This document shows, one piece after another, positions 33,221 through 41,898 of a DNA stretch of 64,000 nucleotides. The first letter of the stretch is position 1, and every line of letters begins with the position of its first letter. The notes under the pieces are model-generated. The model saw only the letters and a list, made by a program, of their open reading frames with translations, did not search any database and was not told the DNA's origin. The translations under genes were made by a program, and so were the position numbers. This DNA is from Ramlibacter albus. GTDB taxonomy: Bacteria; Pseudomonadota; Gammaproteobacteria; Burkholderiales; Burkholderiaceae_C. The DNA lies in NCBI RefSeq assembly GCF_014297445.1, contig NZ_JACORU010000016.1:1-64000 (forward strand), given 5' to 3'.

Positions 33221-33787
33221 ATGAATTTCCTTTCGCAGCTGTTTCGCAAGCAGGGTGCCGTGCTGGAACAGGAAGATGCGTCCGTGCTCGATTCGGGCAA
33301 TTCGCAGTTCGCGGCCAGCCAGGGCCATCCCTCGAAACCGCCCCGTGCGAACCCGCACGCCACCCGCAAGGAGATGCTGCGCATGGTGCTGCGCGACGTG
33401 CTCAAGCGCCATGGCATCCCTGCTGAGTGGATCGTGGGCGAGGCGCTCGCCGCGATGTCGCGGCGCGGCACGCCCGGCCTCTACTGGCGCCTCACCATCC
33501 GCCACTGGGACGCGCGCTTGCCGAACCACTGCGTGGCGCTGCAGGATGCGCTGCTCGGCGAAGTGCAGCTGTTCGACCCCGCCGCCGAGCGGTGGCTGCT
33601 CGGGCTCATGTGGCAATTCGCGCCCGAGGACGACACGGCGTGCCCGCAGCTGCCCGCGGCGGGCACGTGGGCCGGGCCGCCTTCGGAGGAATTGAACTCG
33701 GACCTGATGAAGCTGATGTCCACGCTCGACGCGGACCAGCGCACGGCGCAGTCCGAAGCCACCACGCAGCCGAACACGCTGCAGTGA
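33221..33787 (+). CDS. Hypothetical protein
   Basis: A 188-residue soluble protein I do not assign to a known family. It has no signal peptide or membrane segment; the middle (KEMLRMVLRDVLKRHGIPAEWIVGEALAAMSRRGTPGLYWRLTIRHWDARL) looks like a small mixed alpha/beta domain, and both ends look disordered. Codon use matches its neighbours. It stands alone between a Bug receptor and lysC; upstream sequence is GGCGGCGGGACGGGGTCC, a weak ribosome site. Confidence 0.75.
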   Translation: MNFLSQLFRKQGAVLEQEDASVLDSGNSQFAASQGHPSKPPRANPHATRKEMLRMVLRDVLKRHGIPAEWIVGEALAAMSRRGTPGLYWRLTIRHWDARLPNHCVALQDALLGEVQLFDPAAERWLLGLMWQFAPEDDTACPQLPAAGTWAGPPSEELNSDLMKLMSTLDADQRTAQSEATTQPNTLQ

Positions 33788-33816
33788 GGTTCTAAGGGGT
33801 AACCCGCACCGCGCTT

Positions 33817-33822
33817 TATAAT
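33817..33822 (+). promoter_or_regulatory. Candidate -10 element for lysC
   Basis: A perfect TATAAT stands 68 bases before the lysC ATG in otherwise GC-rich DNA. No matching -35 is evident at the 16-18 base position. A leader of about 62 bases would result. Confidence 0.5.
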
Positions 33823-33890
33823 CCCGCGTTCCGTGCGCAGGTCGCGCGCGGCAAAGCGCGAGGCACCTCGCGCATCCAACCCCCGTCTCC

Positions 33891-35153
33891 ATGGCATTGA
33901 TCGTTCACAAATACGGCGGCACGTCGATGGGCTCGACCGAGCGCATCCGCAACGTCGCCAAGCGCGTCGCCAAGTGGGTGCGCGCCGGCCACCAGCTCGT
34001 GGTGGTGCCCAGCGCGATGAGCGGCGAAACCAACCGCCTGCTCGGCCTCGCGAAGGAACTCGCGCCCGCCAAGCCCGACGAGCGCACGCACCGCGAGCTG
34101 GACATGCTGGCCTCCACCGGCGAGCAGGTGTCGGTGGGCCTGCTGGCCATCGCCCTGCAGGCCGAAGGCTGCGACGCGATCAGCTACGCCGGCTGGCAGG
34201 TGCCGGTCCGCACGAACAGCGCGTACACCAAGGCCCGCATCGAGTCGATCGAGGACAAGAAGGTGCGCGCCGACCTCGCCCAGGGCAAGGTGGTCATCAT
34301 CACCGGCTTCCAGGGCATCGACGAGAAGGGCCACATCACCACGCTCGGCCGCGGCGGCAGCGACACCTCGGCGGTGGCCGTGGCGGCTGCGCTGAAGGCC
34401 GACGAGTGCCTCATCTACACCGACGTCGACGGCGTCTACACCACCGACCCGCGCGTCGTGCCCGAGGCCAGGCGCCTGTCCACCGTGAGCTTCGAGGAGA
34501 TGCTCGAGATGGCGTCGATGGGCTCCAAGGTGCTGCAGATCCGCAGCGTGGAGTTCGCGGGCAAGTACCGGGTGCCGCTGCGCGTGCTGTCGAGCTTCAC
34601 GCCGTGGGACATCCCGATCGAGGAGGAAGCGGCCTCCGGCACCCTGATCACTTTCGAGGAAGACGAGAAAATGGAACAAGCCGTCGTATCCGGCATCGCT
34701 TTCAACCGCGACGAGGCCAAGGTGTCCATCCTGGGCGTGCCCGACAAGCCCGGCATCGCGTTCCAGATCCTGGGCGCCATTGCCGACGCCAACATCGAGG
34801 TGGACGTGATCATCCAGAACGTCAGCCACGACGGCAAGACGGACTTCAGCTTCACGGTCCACCGCAACGACTACGCCCGCACGCTCGACGTGCTCAAGGG
34901 CAAGGTGCTGCCCACGCTGGGCACGGACCGGCTGGAGGGCGACACGCGCATCTGCAAGGTGTCCATCGTCGGCATCGGCATGCGCAGCCACGTGGGCATC
35001 GCGAGCAAGATGTTCCGCTCGCTGGCCGAGGAGGGCATCAACATCCAGATGATCTCCACCAGCGAGATCAAGACCTCCGTGGTCATCGACGAGAAGTACA
35101 TGGAGCTCGCCGTGCGCGCGCTGCACCGCGCCTTCGACCTCGATCAGGCATAA
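33891..35153 (+). CDS. lysC: Aspartate kinase
   Basis: First step of the aspartate family (Lys, Thr, Met, Ile, DAP). The 420-residue protein starts MALIVHKYGGTSMGS with the catalytic KYGGTS, contains TLGRGGSDTSAVA and YTDVDGVYTTDPR, and ends with two ACT domains (about residues 265-420; KVSILGVPDKPGIAFQILG and VSIVGIGMRSHVGIASKMF) for allosteric feedback. No internal regulatory-subunit start is evident. It is followed after 12 bases by tRNA-Ser. Confidence 0.97.
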   Translation: MALIVHKYGGTSMGSTERIRNVAKRVAKWVRAGHQLVVVPSAMSGETNRLLGLAKELAPAKPDERTHRELDMLASTGEQVSVGLLAIALQAEGCDAISYAGWQVPVRTNSAYTKARIESIEDKKVRADLAQGKVVIITGFQGIDEKGHITTLGRGGSDTSAVAVAAALKADECLIYTDVDGVYTTDPRVVPEARRLSTVSFEEMLEMASMGSKVLQIRSVEFAGKYRVPLRVLSSFTPWDIPIEEEAASGTLITFEEDEKMEQAVVSGIAFNRDEAKVSILGVPDKPGIAFQILGAIADANIEVDVIIQNVSHDGKTDFSFTVHRNDYARTLDVLKGKVLPTLGTDRLEGDTRICKVSIVGIGMRSHVGIASKMFRSLAEEGINIQMISTSEIKTSVVIDEKYMELAVRALHRAFDLDQA

Positions 35154-35165
35154 TTGCGGCACTTT

Positions 35166-35259
35166 GGAGCGGTGACCGAGAGGCCGAAGGTGCTCCCCTG
35201 CTAAGGGAGTATGCGGGCAAAAACCTGCATCCAGGGTTCGAATCCCTGTCGCTCCGCCA
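35166..35259 (+). tRNA. tRNA-Ser (anticodon GCU)
   Basis: A 94-base class II tRNA with encoded CCA. The acceptor GGAGCGG pairs with the 3' strand TCGCTCC (one G-U), the anticodon arm CTCCC-CTGCTAA-GGGAG places GCT at 35200-35202, a long variable arm follows (TATGCGGGCAAAAACCTGCAT), and the T arm CAGGG-TTCGAAT-CCCTG is perfect. Reads AGC and AGU. It begins 12 bases after the lysC stop, too close for an independent promoter outside lysC. Confidence 0.97.
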
Positions 35260-35268
35260 AGTACAAAG

Positions 35269-35298
35269 AAGAAGCCCGCCTTTCGGCGGGCTTCTTGC
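35269..35298 (+). terminator. Strong intrinsic terminator after tRNA-Ser
   Basis: AAGAAGCCCGCC pairs perfectly with GGCGGGCTTCTT around a TTTC loop, starting 10 bases after the tRNA CCA end, followed by GCTTTCG. The A-rich start and T-rich end let it act on both strands, which would also stop transcripts from the convergent side. Confidence 0.85.
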
Positions 35299-35317
35299 TT
35301 TCGAGGGTCCCTGTTGC

Positions 35318-35440
35318 TTACCGGCGCGTGGCCTGCTGCTGCGCGCTCGCCTTCTGCGGCGGCGACTGCACGTTCAGCGTGAGCCCGTACGAGGCCGCCG
35401 TGACGGCGAGGATGACGGGGATGCGTTGCAGCATGGACAT
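35318..35440 (-). CDS. Possible 40-residue exported or membrane peptide
   Basis: A short frame with N-terminal MSMLQRIPVILAVTAASYGLTL, a plausible signal or membrane segment, and a Gln/Ala-rich tail (PPQKASAQQQATRR). There is no clear Shine-Dalgarno; a longer in-frame start exists at 35479. The hydrophobic pattern is the only support and I recognise no family. It could be chance. Confidence 0.35.
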   Translation of the reverse strand: MSMLQRIPVILAVTAASYGLTLNVQSPPQKASAQQQATRR

Positions 35441-35555
35441 GGTCCGCGTCTCGGTGTTCGACTTGTTATGTGACAGCATGGGCCGCAGTATCCGCATGCA
35501 CGTGGCATGGATGTGACAGCAGCGCACGCCACACTTTGTCGGACGCAGCCGACAA

Positions 35556-36506
35556 TCATTTCCTGAGGACGCCCGCTTCCTTGTAGAAGCGCTCGGCGCC
35601 GGGGTGGAAGGGGATGCCAACGCCCTTGACCGCGTTCTCCGGCGTCATGTACTTCCCCTTCGCGTGGCTCGATTGCAGGGCCTTCTGCGCGGCGGCGCCG
35701 TAGAGCGCCTTCGTCACCTGGTACACCGTCTCGGCATCGACTTTCGCGCTGGTCACGAGCTGCGCGCCGACGGCGAGCGTCTCCACGGTCGGCACGTCCT
35801 TGTACATGCCGCCGAGAATGGTGTCGGCGGTGAACCAAGCGCTCTTGCCGCGCAGCTGGTCGGCCGGTGCGCCGGAGATCGGCACGAGGTCGATGCCGGG
35901 GCCCGACGTGGCGAGGTCGTCGATCACGCCGGCCGGCGCACCGCCGACGAAGAAGAACGCATCGAGGTTGCCGGCCTTGAGCTTGTCGCCCGCGGCGCGC
36001 GGGCCGATGTATTCGGCCTTGATGTCGTTCACGTTCAAGCCGTACGCGGCGAGCACCATGCGCGCATTGATCAGCGTGCCGGAGCCGGCTTCGTCGAGCG
36101 CGACGCGCTTGCCCTTGAGGTCCGTCACGCTGCGGATCGGCGAGCCGCGCTTGACCACGATGTGGATGCTTTCCGGGTACAGGTTCGCGATCATGCGCAG
36201 GTCGCTCACCTTCGGCTTGCCTTCGAACGCGCCCGTGCCGTTGTAGGCCCACGCTGCAACGTCGGATTGCGCGAACCCCGCCTCGACCGCGCCGCTGGCG
36301 ACGGCACTCACGTTGGCGAGCGACCCCGTGCTCGTTTGCGCGGCCGCCTTGATCCTGCCCGGCTGCGACACGGCATTGGCGATCATGCCGCCGAGGGGGT
36401 GGTAGGTGCCGGCGGCGTCGCCGGTGCCGATGCGGAAAGTTTGCTGCGCATGCGCCGAGAGGGCGAGCGTGGCTGCGAACGCGGCAACCCAGTGCGAGAA
36501 AGCCAT
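35556..36506 (-). CDS. TAXI-family TRAP solute receptor, orphan
   Basis: A 316-residue periplasmic receptor with signal peptide (VAAFAATLALSAHAQ) and the TAXI pattern QTFRIGTGDAAGTYHPLGGMIANAV, ASGAVEAGFAQSDVAAWAYNG and VYQVTKALYG. The start has a perfect AAGGAGGT eight bases upstream. It diverges from the aminotransferase-TAXI-TRAP operon 46 bases away. No permease follows, so it probably uses the fused permease encoded nearby or is a sensor. Confidence 0.92.
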   Translation of the reverse strand: MAFSHWVAAFAATLALSAHAQQTFRIGTGDAAGTYHPLGGMIANAVSQPGRIKAAAQTSTGSLANVSAVASGAVEAGFAQSDVAAWAYNGTGAFEGKPKVSDLRMIANLYPESIHIVVKRGSPIRSVTDLKGKRVALDEAGSGTLINARMVLAAYGLNVNDIKAEYIGPRAAGDKLKAGNLDAFFFVGGAPAGVIDDLATSGPGIDLVPISGAPADQLRGKSAWFTADTILGGMYKDVPTVETLAVGAQLVTSAKVDAETVYQVTKALYGAAAQKALQSSHAKGKYMTPENAVKGVGIPFHPGAERFYKEAGVLRK

Positions 36507-36551
36507 GAAGACCTCCTTGTCGTTTTGGAGCGAGGGACATTAGAGTACCCC

Positions 36552-37886
36552 ATGCCCAACACCCAGGTCATCCACCGCCACCTCCACCACCTGCCGCCCA
36601 CCGCCGTCGCCGGGCAGGGCATGTGGATCACCGACAGCGAAGGCCGGCGCTACCTCGACGCGAGCGGCGGTGCCGCGGTGTCGTGCCTCGGGCACGGCCA
36701 CCCCGACGTCATCGCCGCGATGCATGCGCAGATCGACAAGCTCGCGTACGCGCACACGGGCTTCTTCACGACCGACGTCGCCGAGGAACTCGCCGCGCGC
36801 CTCGTCGCCACCGCGCCGGCCGGGACCAGCCACGTCTACTTCGTCAGCGGCGGCTCGGAAGCCGTCGAGGCCGCGCTCAAGATGGCGAGGCAGTACTTCC
36901 TGGAAAAAGGCGAGCCACAGCGCACCCACTTCATCGCGCGCCGCCAGAGCTACCACGGCAACACGCTCGGCGCGCTTGCGGTCGGCGGCAACGCGTGGCG
37001 GCGCGAGCCGTTCGCGCCGATCCTGATCGATGCAACCCACGTGTCGCCGTGCTACCCGTACCGCGAGCAGCGCGAAGGCGAAACGCCGCAGCAGTACGGG
37101 CAGCGGCTCGCAAACGAACTCGAAGCGGCGATCGAACGGGTCGGCCGTGACAAGGTGATCGCCTTCGTCGCCGAAACCGTGGGCGGTGCCACGGCCGGCG
37201 TCATCACCCCCGTGCCCGGCTACTTCAAGGCCGTGCGCGAGGTGTGCGACCGCCATGGCGTGCTGCTGATCCTCGACGAGGTGATGTGCGGCATGGGCCG
37301 CACCGGCACGCTGCATGCCTGCGAGCAGGAGGGCATCGCGCCCGACCTGCTGGTGGTGGCCAAGGGCCTCGGCGGCGGCTACCAGCCCATCGGGGCCGTG
37401 CTCGCGCAGCAGCGAATCGTCGACGCCATGACGCGCGGCTCGGGCTTCTTCCAGCACGGCCACACCTACCTCGGCCATCCTGTCGCATGCGCGGCTGCAC
37501 TGGCCGTGCAGAAGGTGATCGAACGCGACGGCCTGCTCGCGCGCGTGCGCGAGCTCGGCGCGAAGTTCGAGGCCATGCTTCACGAGGCATTCGACTCGCG
37601 TGTGCATGTGGGCGACATCCGCGGCCGCGGCCTGTTCTGGGCCGTGGAGCTCGTCGAGGACCGTGCTTCGAAGCGGCCCTTCGATCCGGCGCGCAAGCTG
37701 CACGCGAAGGTGAAGTCGCGCGCGATGGCCGAGGGCTTGATGGTTTACCCGATGGGCGGCACGGTGGACGGTCGTTATGGTGATCACGTCTTGCTGGCGC
37801 CGCCCTTCGTCGCCGGCGAAACCGAGCTGCGGCTGGCGGTCGAGCGCCTGCAGGGCGCGATCGACGCCGCGGTGGCCCAAACCTGA
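36552..37886 (+). CDS. Class III PLP-dependent aminotransferase (omega-amino acid type)
   Basis: A 444-residue fold-type I, class III aminotransferase. WITDSEGRRYLDASGGAAV opens the domain; FVSGGSEAVEAALKMARQ and RRQSYHGNTLGALAVGG form the PLP phosphate and ring contacts; LLILDEVMCGMGRTG has the cofactor Asp, and the Schiff-base lysine is in VVAKGLGGGYQPIGAV. The family transfers amino groups from omega-amino acids, amines or diamines to a keto acid. It is 20 bases upstream of a TAXI receptor and TRAP permease, suggesting it acts on the imported solute. Confidence 0.9.
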   Translation: MPNTQVIHRHLHHLPPTAVAGQGMWITDSEGRRYLDASGGAAVSCLGHGHPDVIAAMHAQIDKLAYAHTGFFTTDVAEELAARLVATAPAGTSHVYFVSGGSEAVEAALKMARQYFLEKGEPQRTHFIARRQSYHGNTLGALAVGGNAWRREPFAPILIDATHVSPCYPYREQREGETPQQYGQRLANELEAAIERVGRDKVIAFVAETVGGATAGVITPVPGYFKAVREVCDRHGVLLILDEVMCGMGRTGTLHACEQEGIAPDLLVVAKGLGGGYQPIGAVLAQQRIVDAMTRGSGFFQHGHTYLGHPVACAAALAVQKVIERDGLLARVRELGAKFEAMLHEAFDSRVHVGDIRGRGLFWAVELVEDRASKRPFDPARKLHAKVKSRAMAEGLMVYPMGGTVDGRYGDHVLLAPPFVAGETELRLAVERLQGAIDAAVAQT

Positions 37887-37906
37887 GCTGTTCCCAAGGA
37901 GTCGCC

Positions 37907-38887
37907 ATGCACCTGAAGTCCTTCGCGCCCCTGCTGGGCGCCGTCGCCACGGCCGCCGCGCTGTTCGCGAGCCCCGCGGCCCACGCGCAGCAGAAGTTCA
38001 TCACCATCGGCACCGGCGGCGTCACGGGCGTGTACTACGCCGCGGGCGGCGCGATCTGCCGCCTCGTCAACAAGGACCGTGCCAAGCACGGCATCCGCTG
38101 CTCCGTGGAGTCCACCGGCGGCTCGGTGTTCAACGTCAACACGATCAAGGCGGGCGAGCTGGACCTCGGCTTCGCGCAGTCGGACGTGCAGTACAACGCG
38201 GCCAAGGGCCAGGGCCAGTTCAAGGACGGCGGCGCTTACGGCGACCTGCGCGCCGTGTTCTCCGTGCACCCCGAGCCGTTCACGGTGCTCGCGCGCAAGG
38301 AGCTGAACGCGAAGTCGCTCAACGACCTGAAGGGCAAGCGCTTCAACATCGGCAACCCCGGCTCGGGCACGCGCGCGTCGATGGAGGAGCTGATGGCCGC
38401 GATGGGCTGGAAGATGAGCGACTTCTCGCTGGCCGCCGAACTGAAGGCCGACGAGCACGGCCCCGCGCTGTGCGACGCCAAGATCGACGGCTTCTACTAC
38501 GGCGTGGGCCACCCCAGCGCCAACATCCAGGACCCCACCACGTCCTGCGGCGCCAAGCTCGTGTCGATCACCGGCCCCGCTGTCGACAAGCTGCTCGCCG
38601 AGAAGCCTTACTACGCGAAGGCCACGATCCCCGGCGGCCTGTACCCGAACAACCCCGAGGGCGCCACGACGTACGGCGTGCTGGCCACCGTGGTCGCTTC
38701 GTCCAAGGCGCCTGCCGACACCGTGTACCAGGTGGTCAAGGCCGTCTTCGACAACTTCGACGAGTTCAAGAAGCTGCACCCGGCGCTCGCGCACCTGAAC
38801 CCGCAGAACATGGTGAAGGACGGCCTGTCCGCACCGCTGCACGAAGGGGCCGCGCGGTACTACCGCGAGAAGGGCTGGATCAAGTAA
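37907..38887 (+). CDS. TAXI-family TRAP transporter solute receptor
   Basis: A 326-residue periplasmic receptor: signal peptide MHLKSFAPLLGAVATAAALFASPAAHAQ (no longer than 28 residues), then FITIGTGGVTGVYYAAGGAIC, VNTIKAGELDLGFAQSDVQYNA and FNIGNPGSGTRASMEELM, all typical of TAXI receptors. AAGGAG lies just upstream of its ATG. It precedes the fused permease by 12 bases, forming a complete two-gene TRAP system with the aminotransferase. Confidence 0.94.
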   Translation: MHLKSFAPLLGAVATAAALFASPAAHAQQKFITIGTGGVTGVYYAAGGAICRLVNKDRAKHGIRCSVESTGGSVFNVNTIKAGELDLGFAQSDVQYNAAKGQGQFKDGGAYGDLRAVFSVHPEPFTVLARKELNAKSLNDLKGKRFNIGNPGSGTRASMEELMAAMGWKMSDFSLAAELKADEHGPALCDAKIDGFYYGVGHPSANIQDPTTSCGAKLVSITGPAVDKLLAEKPYYAKATIPGGLYPNNPEGATTYGVLATVVASSKAPADTVYQVVKAVFDNFDEFKKLHPALAHLNPQNMVKDGLSAPLHEGAARYYREKGWIK

Positions 38888-38899
38888 GGCGCGCCGGAC

Positions 38900-41497
38900 A
38901 TGACGCAGCTGGAGCAGCATTCCACCGAAGAACTGAACCAGCTGGTCAAGGAGGCCGACCTCGGCGGGCGCGAGCCCGCGGGGTGGGTCGGCAAGGCGCT
39001 CGCCATCCTCGCGGGCGCCTGGTCGCTGTTCCAGGTCTGGTACGCGTCGCCGCTGCCGTTCACCTTCGGCTTCGGCATCCTCAACGACACCGAGGCGCGC
39101 GCGATCCACCTCGCGTTCGCGGTGTTCCTCGGCTTCTGCGTGTTCCCGGCGCGGGCCACGTCGTCGCGCACGCAGGTGCCGTGGTCCGACTGGCTGCTGG
39201 CCTTCGTCGGCGCGTTCTGCGCCGCGTACCTGTTCCTGTTCTACAAGGAGCTGGCGACGCGGCCGGGGTCCCCGACGACGATGGACGTGGTGGTCGGCGC
39301 CACCGGCGTGCTGATCATGCTGGAGGCGACGCGGCGCTCGATGGGCTTCGGCATGCTCGTCACCACGGGCCTGTTCATGGCCTTCGTGTTCCTCGGGCCC
39401 TACATGCCGGAGGTGCTCCAGCACCGCGGCGCGTCGGTGCAGCGCTTCATCTCGCACATGTGGCTCACCACCGAGGGCGTGTACGGCGTGGCGCTGGGCG
39501 TGTCGGTGCAGTTCATCTTCCTGTTCGTGCTGTTCGGCACGCTCCTGGACATCGCGGGCGCGGGCAACTACATGCTGCAGGTGTCGCTGGCGTTGCTGGG
39601 GCACTTGCGCGGCGGGCCGGCCAAGGTGGCCGTGGTGTCCTCGGCGCTCAATGGCGTGGTGTCGGGCTCGTCGGTGTCGAACGTCGTGTCGGGCGGCATC
39701 TTCACGATCCCGCTGATGAAGCGCACGGGCTATTCCGGCGTCAAGGCGGGTGCGATCGAAGCGGCGTCCTCCATCAACGGCCAGATCATGCCGCCGGTGA
39801 TGGGCGCGGCGGCCTTCCTGATGGTGGAGTACGTCGGCATCCCTTACTCCGAGATCATCAAGCACGCGGCCCTGCCGGCGATCATCTCGTACATCGCGCT
39901 GTTCTACATCGTGCACCTCGAGGCGTTGAAGTACGACCTGAAGCCGCTGGAGCGCGACCGCCACCCGACGATGCGCGAGCGCTTGCTGGGCTGGGCACTG
40001 GGCTTCAGCGGCACGGCGGTCGTCTGCGCGGCCATCTGGTACCTGGTTTCCGGCATCCAGCAGATCGCCGGCGACTCGGCCGGCTGGGTGCTGGCGGTGG
40101 TGGGCGTGCTTGCGTACGTCGGCCTGATGGCGTACTCGTCGCGCTACCCCGACGTGCCGATCGACGACCCCACCGCGCCGCACGTGAAGCTGCCCGAGAC
40201 CTGGCCGACGGTGCGCGCGGGGCTGCACTTCTTCATCCCGATCGTCGTGCTCCTGTGGGCGCTGATGGTGGAGGAGCTGTCGCCGGGCCTGTCGGCCTTC
40301 TGGGCGACGGTGACCACGATGGCGATGGTGGTGATGCAGCCCTTCATGCTGTCGGTGTTCCGGCCGGGCGGCGTGGCCTCTTCGGCGGCGTCGTCGCTGC
40401 GCCAGGGCTTCGCCGACTTGTGGAAGGGCCTCGTGCTCGGCGCGCGCAACATGATCGGCATCGGCGTGGCGTGCGCGAGCGCCGGCCTCATCGTCGGCGT
40501 CATCACGCTCACCGGGATGGGGCTGATGATGACCGACTTCGTCGAGGCGGTCTCGGCCGGCAACGTGCTGGTGATGCTGGTGCTGACCGCGTTCGTCTGC
40601 CTGCTGATCGGCGCGGGCGTGCCCACCACGGCCAACTACATCCTCGTCGCCACGCTGATGGCGCCGGTGATCGTGGAGCTGGGCGCGCGCAACGGGCTCG
40701 TCATCCCGCTGGTCGCGGTGCACATGTTCGTCTTCTACTTCGGCATCCTCGCGGACGTGACGCCGCCGGTGGGCCTGGCGTCCTATGCGGCCGCGGCGAT
40801 CTCCGGCGACGACCCCAACGCCACCGGCTGGCAGGCCACGTGGTACAGCCTGCGCACCACGGTGCTGCCCTTCGTGTTCATCTTCAACCCGCAGCTGCTG
40901 CTGATCGGGCTCGGGTCGTGGGTACAGGTGGTGATGGTCTGCATCAGCGGCGTGGTCGCTTCGCTGCTGTTCGCGGCGGCCACGATGCGCTGGTTCCGCA
41001 CGGCGTGCACGTGGCTCGAAGTGGGTTTGCTGCTCGTGGCCACGTTCATGTTCTTCCGGCCGGACTGGGTGGTGGACCACTTCTATCCCAAGTACGTTTC
41101 CGCGCCCGCCACCGACGTCTACAAGATCGCCGACACGCTGCGCGAGGACGACTGGCTGGTCGTCGGCATCGCCGGCGAGGACCTCAACGGCAAGGCGCTC
41201 ACGAAGACCGTGGCCCTGCCCATGGGCAAGGGCGCCAACGGGCGCGAGCGGCTGCGCGACGCGGGCGTCACGCTGTCGCAGCTGGGCGGGCAGCTGGAAG
41301 TGGCGCAGGTGAAGTTCGGCAGCCGCGCGCGCAAGCTCGGCGTGGAGCAGGGCTACAAGATCGTGGAGCTGAAGCTGCCCAACCCGGCGCGGCCGTCGGA
41401 GCACTGGGTGTTCGTGCCGGCCGCGCTCATCGCGCTGGGGGTGTGGGTGATGCAGGGCAGGCGGCTGCGTGGCCGCGCGGCCCTGGCCGCCGCCTAG
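38900..41497 (+). CDS. TRAP transporter 4TM/12TM fused permease with DUF3394-like tail
   Basis: An 865-residue inner-membrane protein joining the small and large TRAP subunits in one chain, as is usual for TAXI systems. About residues 30-180 hold the four small-subunit helices; 185-670 hold the large DctM-like domain (SALNGVVSGSSVSNVVSGGIFTI, IGAGVPTTANYI, FGILADVTPPVGLASYAAAA). The last roughly 190 residues (two further helices plus a soluble region with VALPMGKGANGRERLRDAGV) correspond to the C-terminal extension annotated DUF3394 in this family. Its stop overlaps the convergent hslR stop. Confidence 0.93.
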   Translation: MTQLEQHSTEELNQLVKEADLGGREPAGWVGKALAILAGAWSLFQVWYASPLPFTFGFGILNDTEARAIHLAFAVFLGFCVFPARATSSRTQVPWSDWLLAFVGAFCAAYLFLFYKELATRPGSPTTMDVVVGATGVLIMLEATRRSMGFGMLVTTGLFMAFVFLGPYMPEVLQHRGASVQRFISHMWLTTEGVYGVALGVSVQFIFLFVLFGTLLDIAGAGNYMLQVSLALLGHLRGGPAKVAVVSSALNGVVSGSSVSNVVSGGIFTIPLMKRTGYSGVKAGAIEAASSINGQIMPPVMGAAAFLMVEYVGIPYSEIIKHAALPAIISYIALFYIVHLEALKYDLKPLERDRHPTMRERLLGWALGFSGTAVVCAAIWYLVSGIQQIAGDSAGWVLAVVGVLAYVGLMAYSSRYPDVPIDDPTAPHVKLPETWPTVRAGLHFFIPIVVLLWALMVEELSPGLSAFWATVTTMAMVVMQPFMLSVFRPGGVASSAASSLRQGFADLWKGLVLGARNMIGIGVACASAGLIVGVITLTGMGLMMTDFVEAVSAGNVLVMLVLTAFVCLLIGAGVPTTANYILVATLMAPVIVELGARNGLVIPLVAVHMFVFYFGILADVTPPVGLASYAAAAISGDDPNATGWQATWYSLRTTVLPFVFIFNPQLLLIGLGSWVQVVMVCISGVVASLLFAAATMRWFRTACTWLEVGLLLVATFMFFRPDWVVDHFYPKYVSAPATDVYKIADTLREDDWLVVGIAGEDLNGKALTKTVALPMGKGANGRERLRDAGVTLSQLGGQLEVAQVKFGSRARKLGVEQGYKIVELKLPNPARPSEHWVFVPAALIALGVWVMQGRRLRGRAALAAA

Positions 41498-41898
41498 TCG
41501 TCGTCCAGCGAGGCGCTCCAGCGCCCGCCCCAGTCGTCGAGGTCGCGGCGCTCGCGCTTGGTCGGGCGCCCATGCTCGATCGTGTTCGCGGGCTCGGGCG
41601 CATAACGGCGCTGCTGCGCGGCCTTCTCGCGTTCGGCGAGGCTCTCCGCGGTTTCCTCATAGAGCTGCTGTGCCACCGGCGCCGGCCCGCGCATGTTCGA
41701 CAGGCTCTTGACGACGACCGTGCGCTTCAGGCCTTCGCGGCGCACCGTCACGGTGTCGCCGACCTTCACCTCGCGCGCGGGCTTCACTTCCTGCCCGTTC
41801 ACTTCCACGCGGCCCTTGCCGATTTCCTCGGTGGCCAGCCCGCGTGTCTTGTAGAAGCGGGCCGCCCACAGCCATTTGTCGATCCTCAAACCATCCAT
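41494..41898 (-). CDS. hslR: Hsp15-type RNA-binding heat-shock protein (S4 domain)
   Basis: A 134-residue protein with an N-terminal S4 RNA-binding domain (LRIDKWLWAARFYKTRGLATEEIGKGRVEVNG) and a basic tail (RPTKRERRDLDDWG). The E. coli homologue binds 50S subunits carrying stalled nascent chains and returns them to translation. The start at 41898 shares a base with the stop of the sensor kinase upstream, so it may be the third gene of the two-component operon. It converges with the TRAP permease, overlapping by four bases. Confidence 0.93.
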   Translation of the reverse strand: MDGLRIDKWLWAARFYKTRGLATEEIGKGRVEVNGQEVKPAREVKVGDTVTVRREGLKRTVVVKSLSNMRGPAPVAQQLYEETAESLAEREKAAQQRRYAPEPANTIEHGRPTKRERRDLDDWGGRWSASLDDD

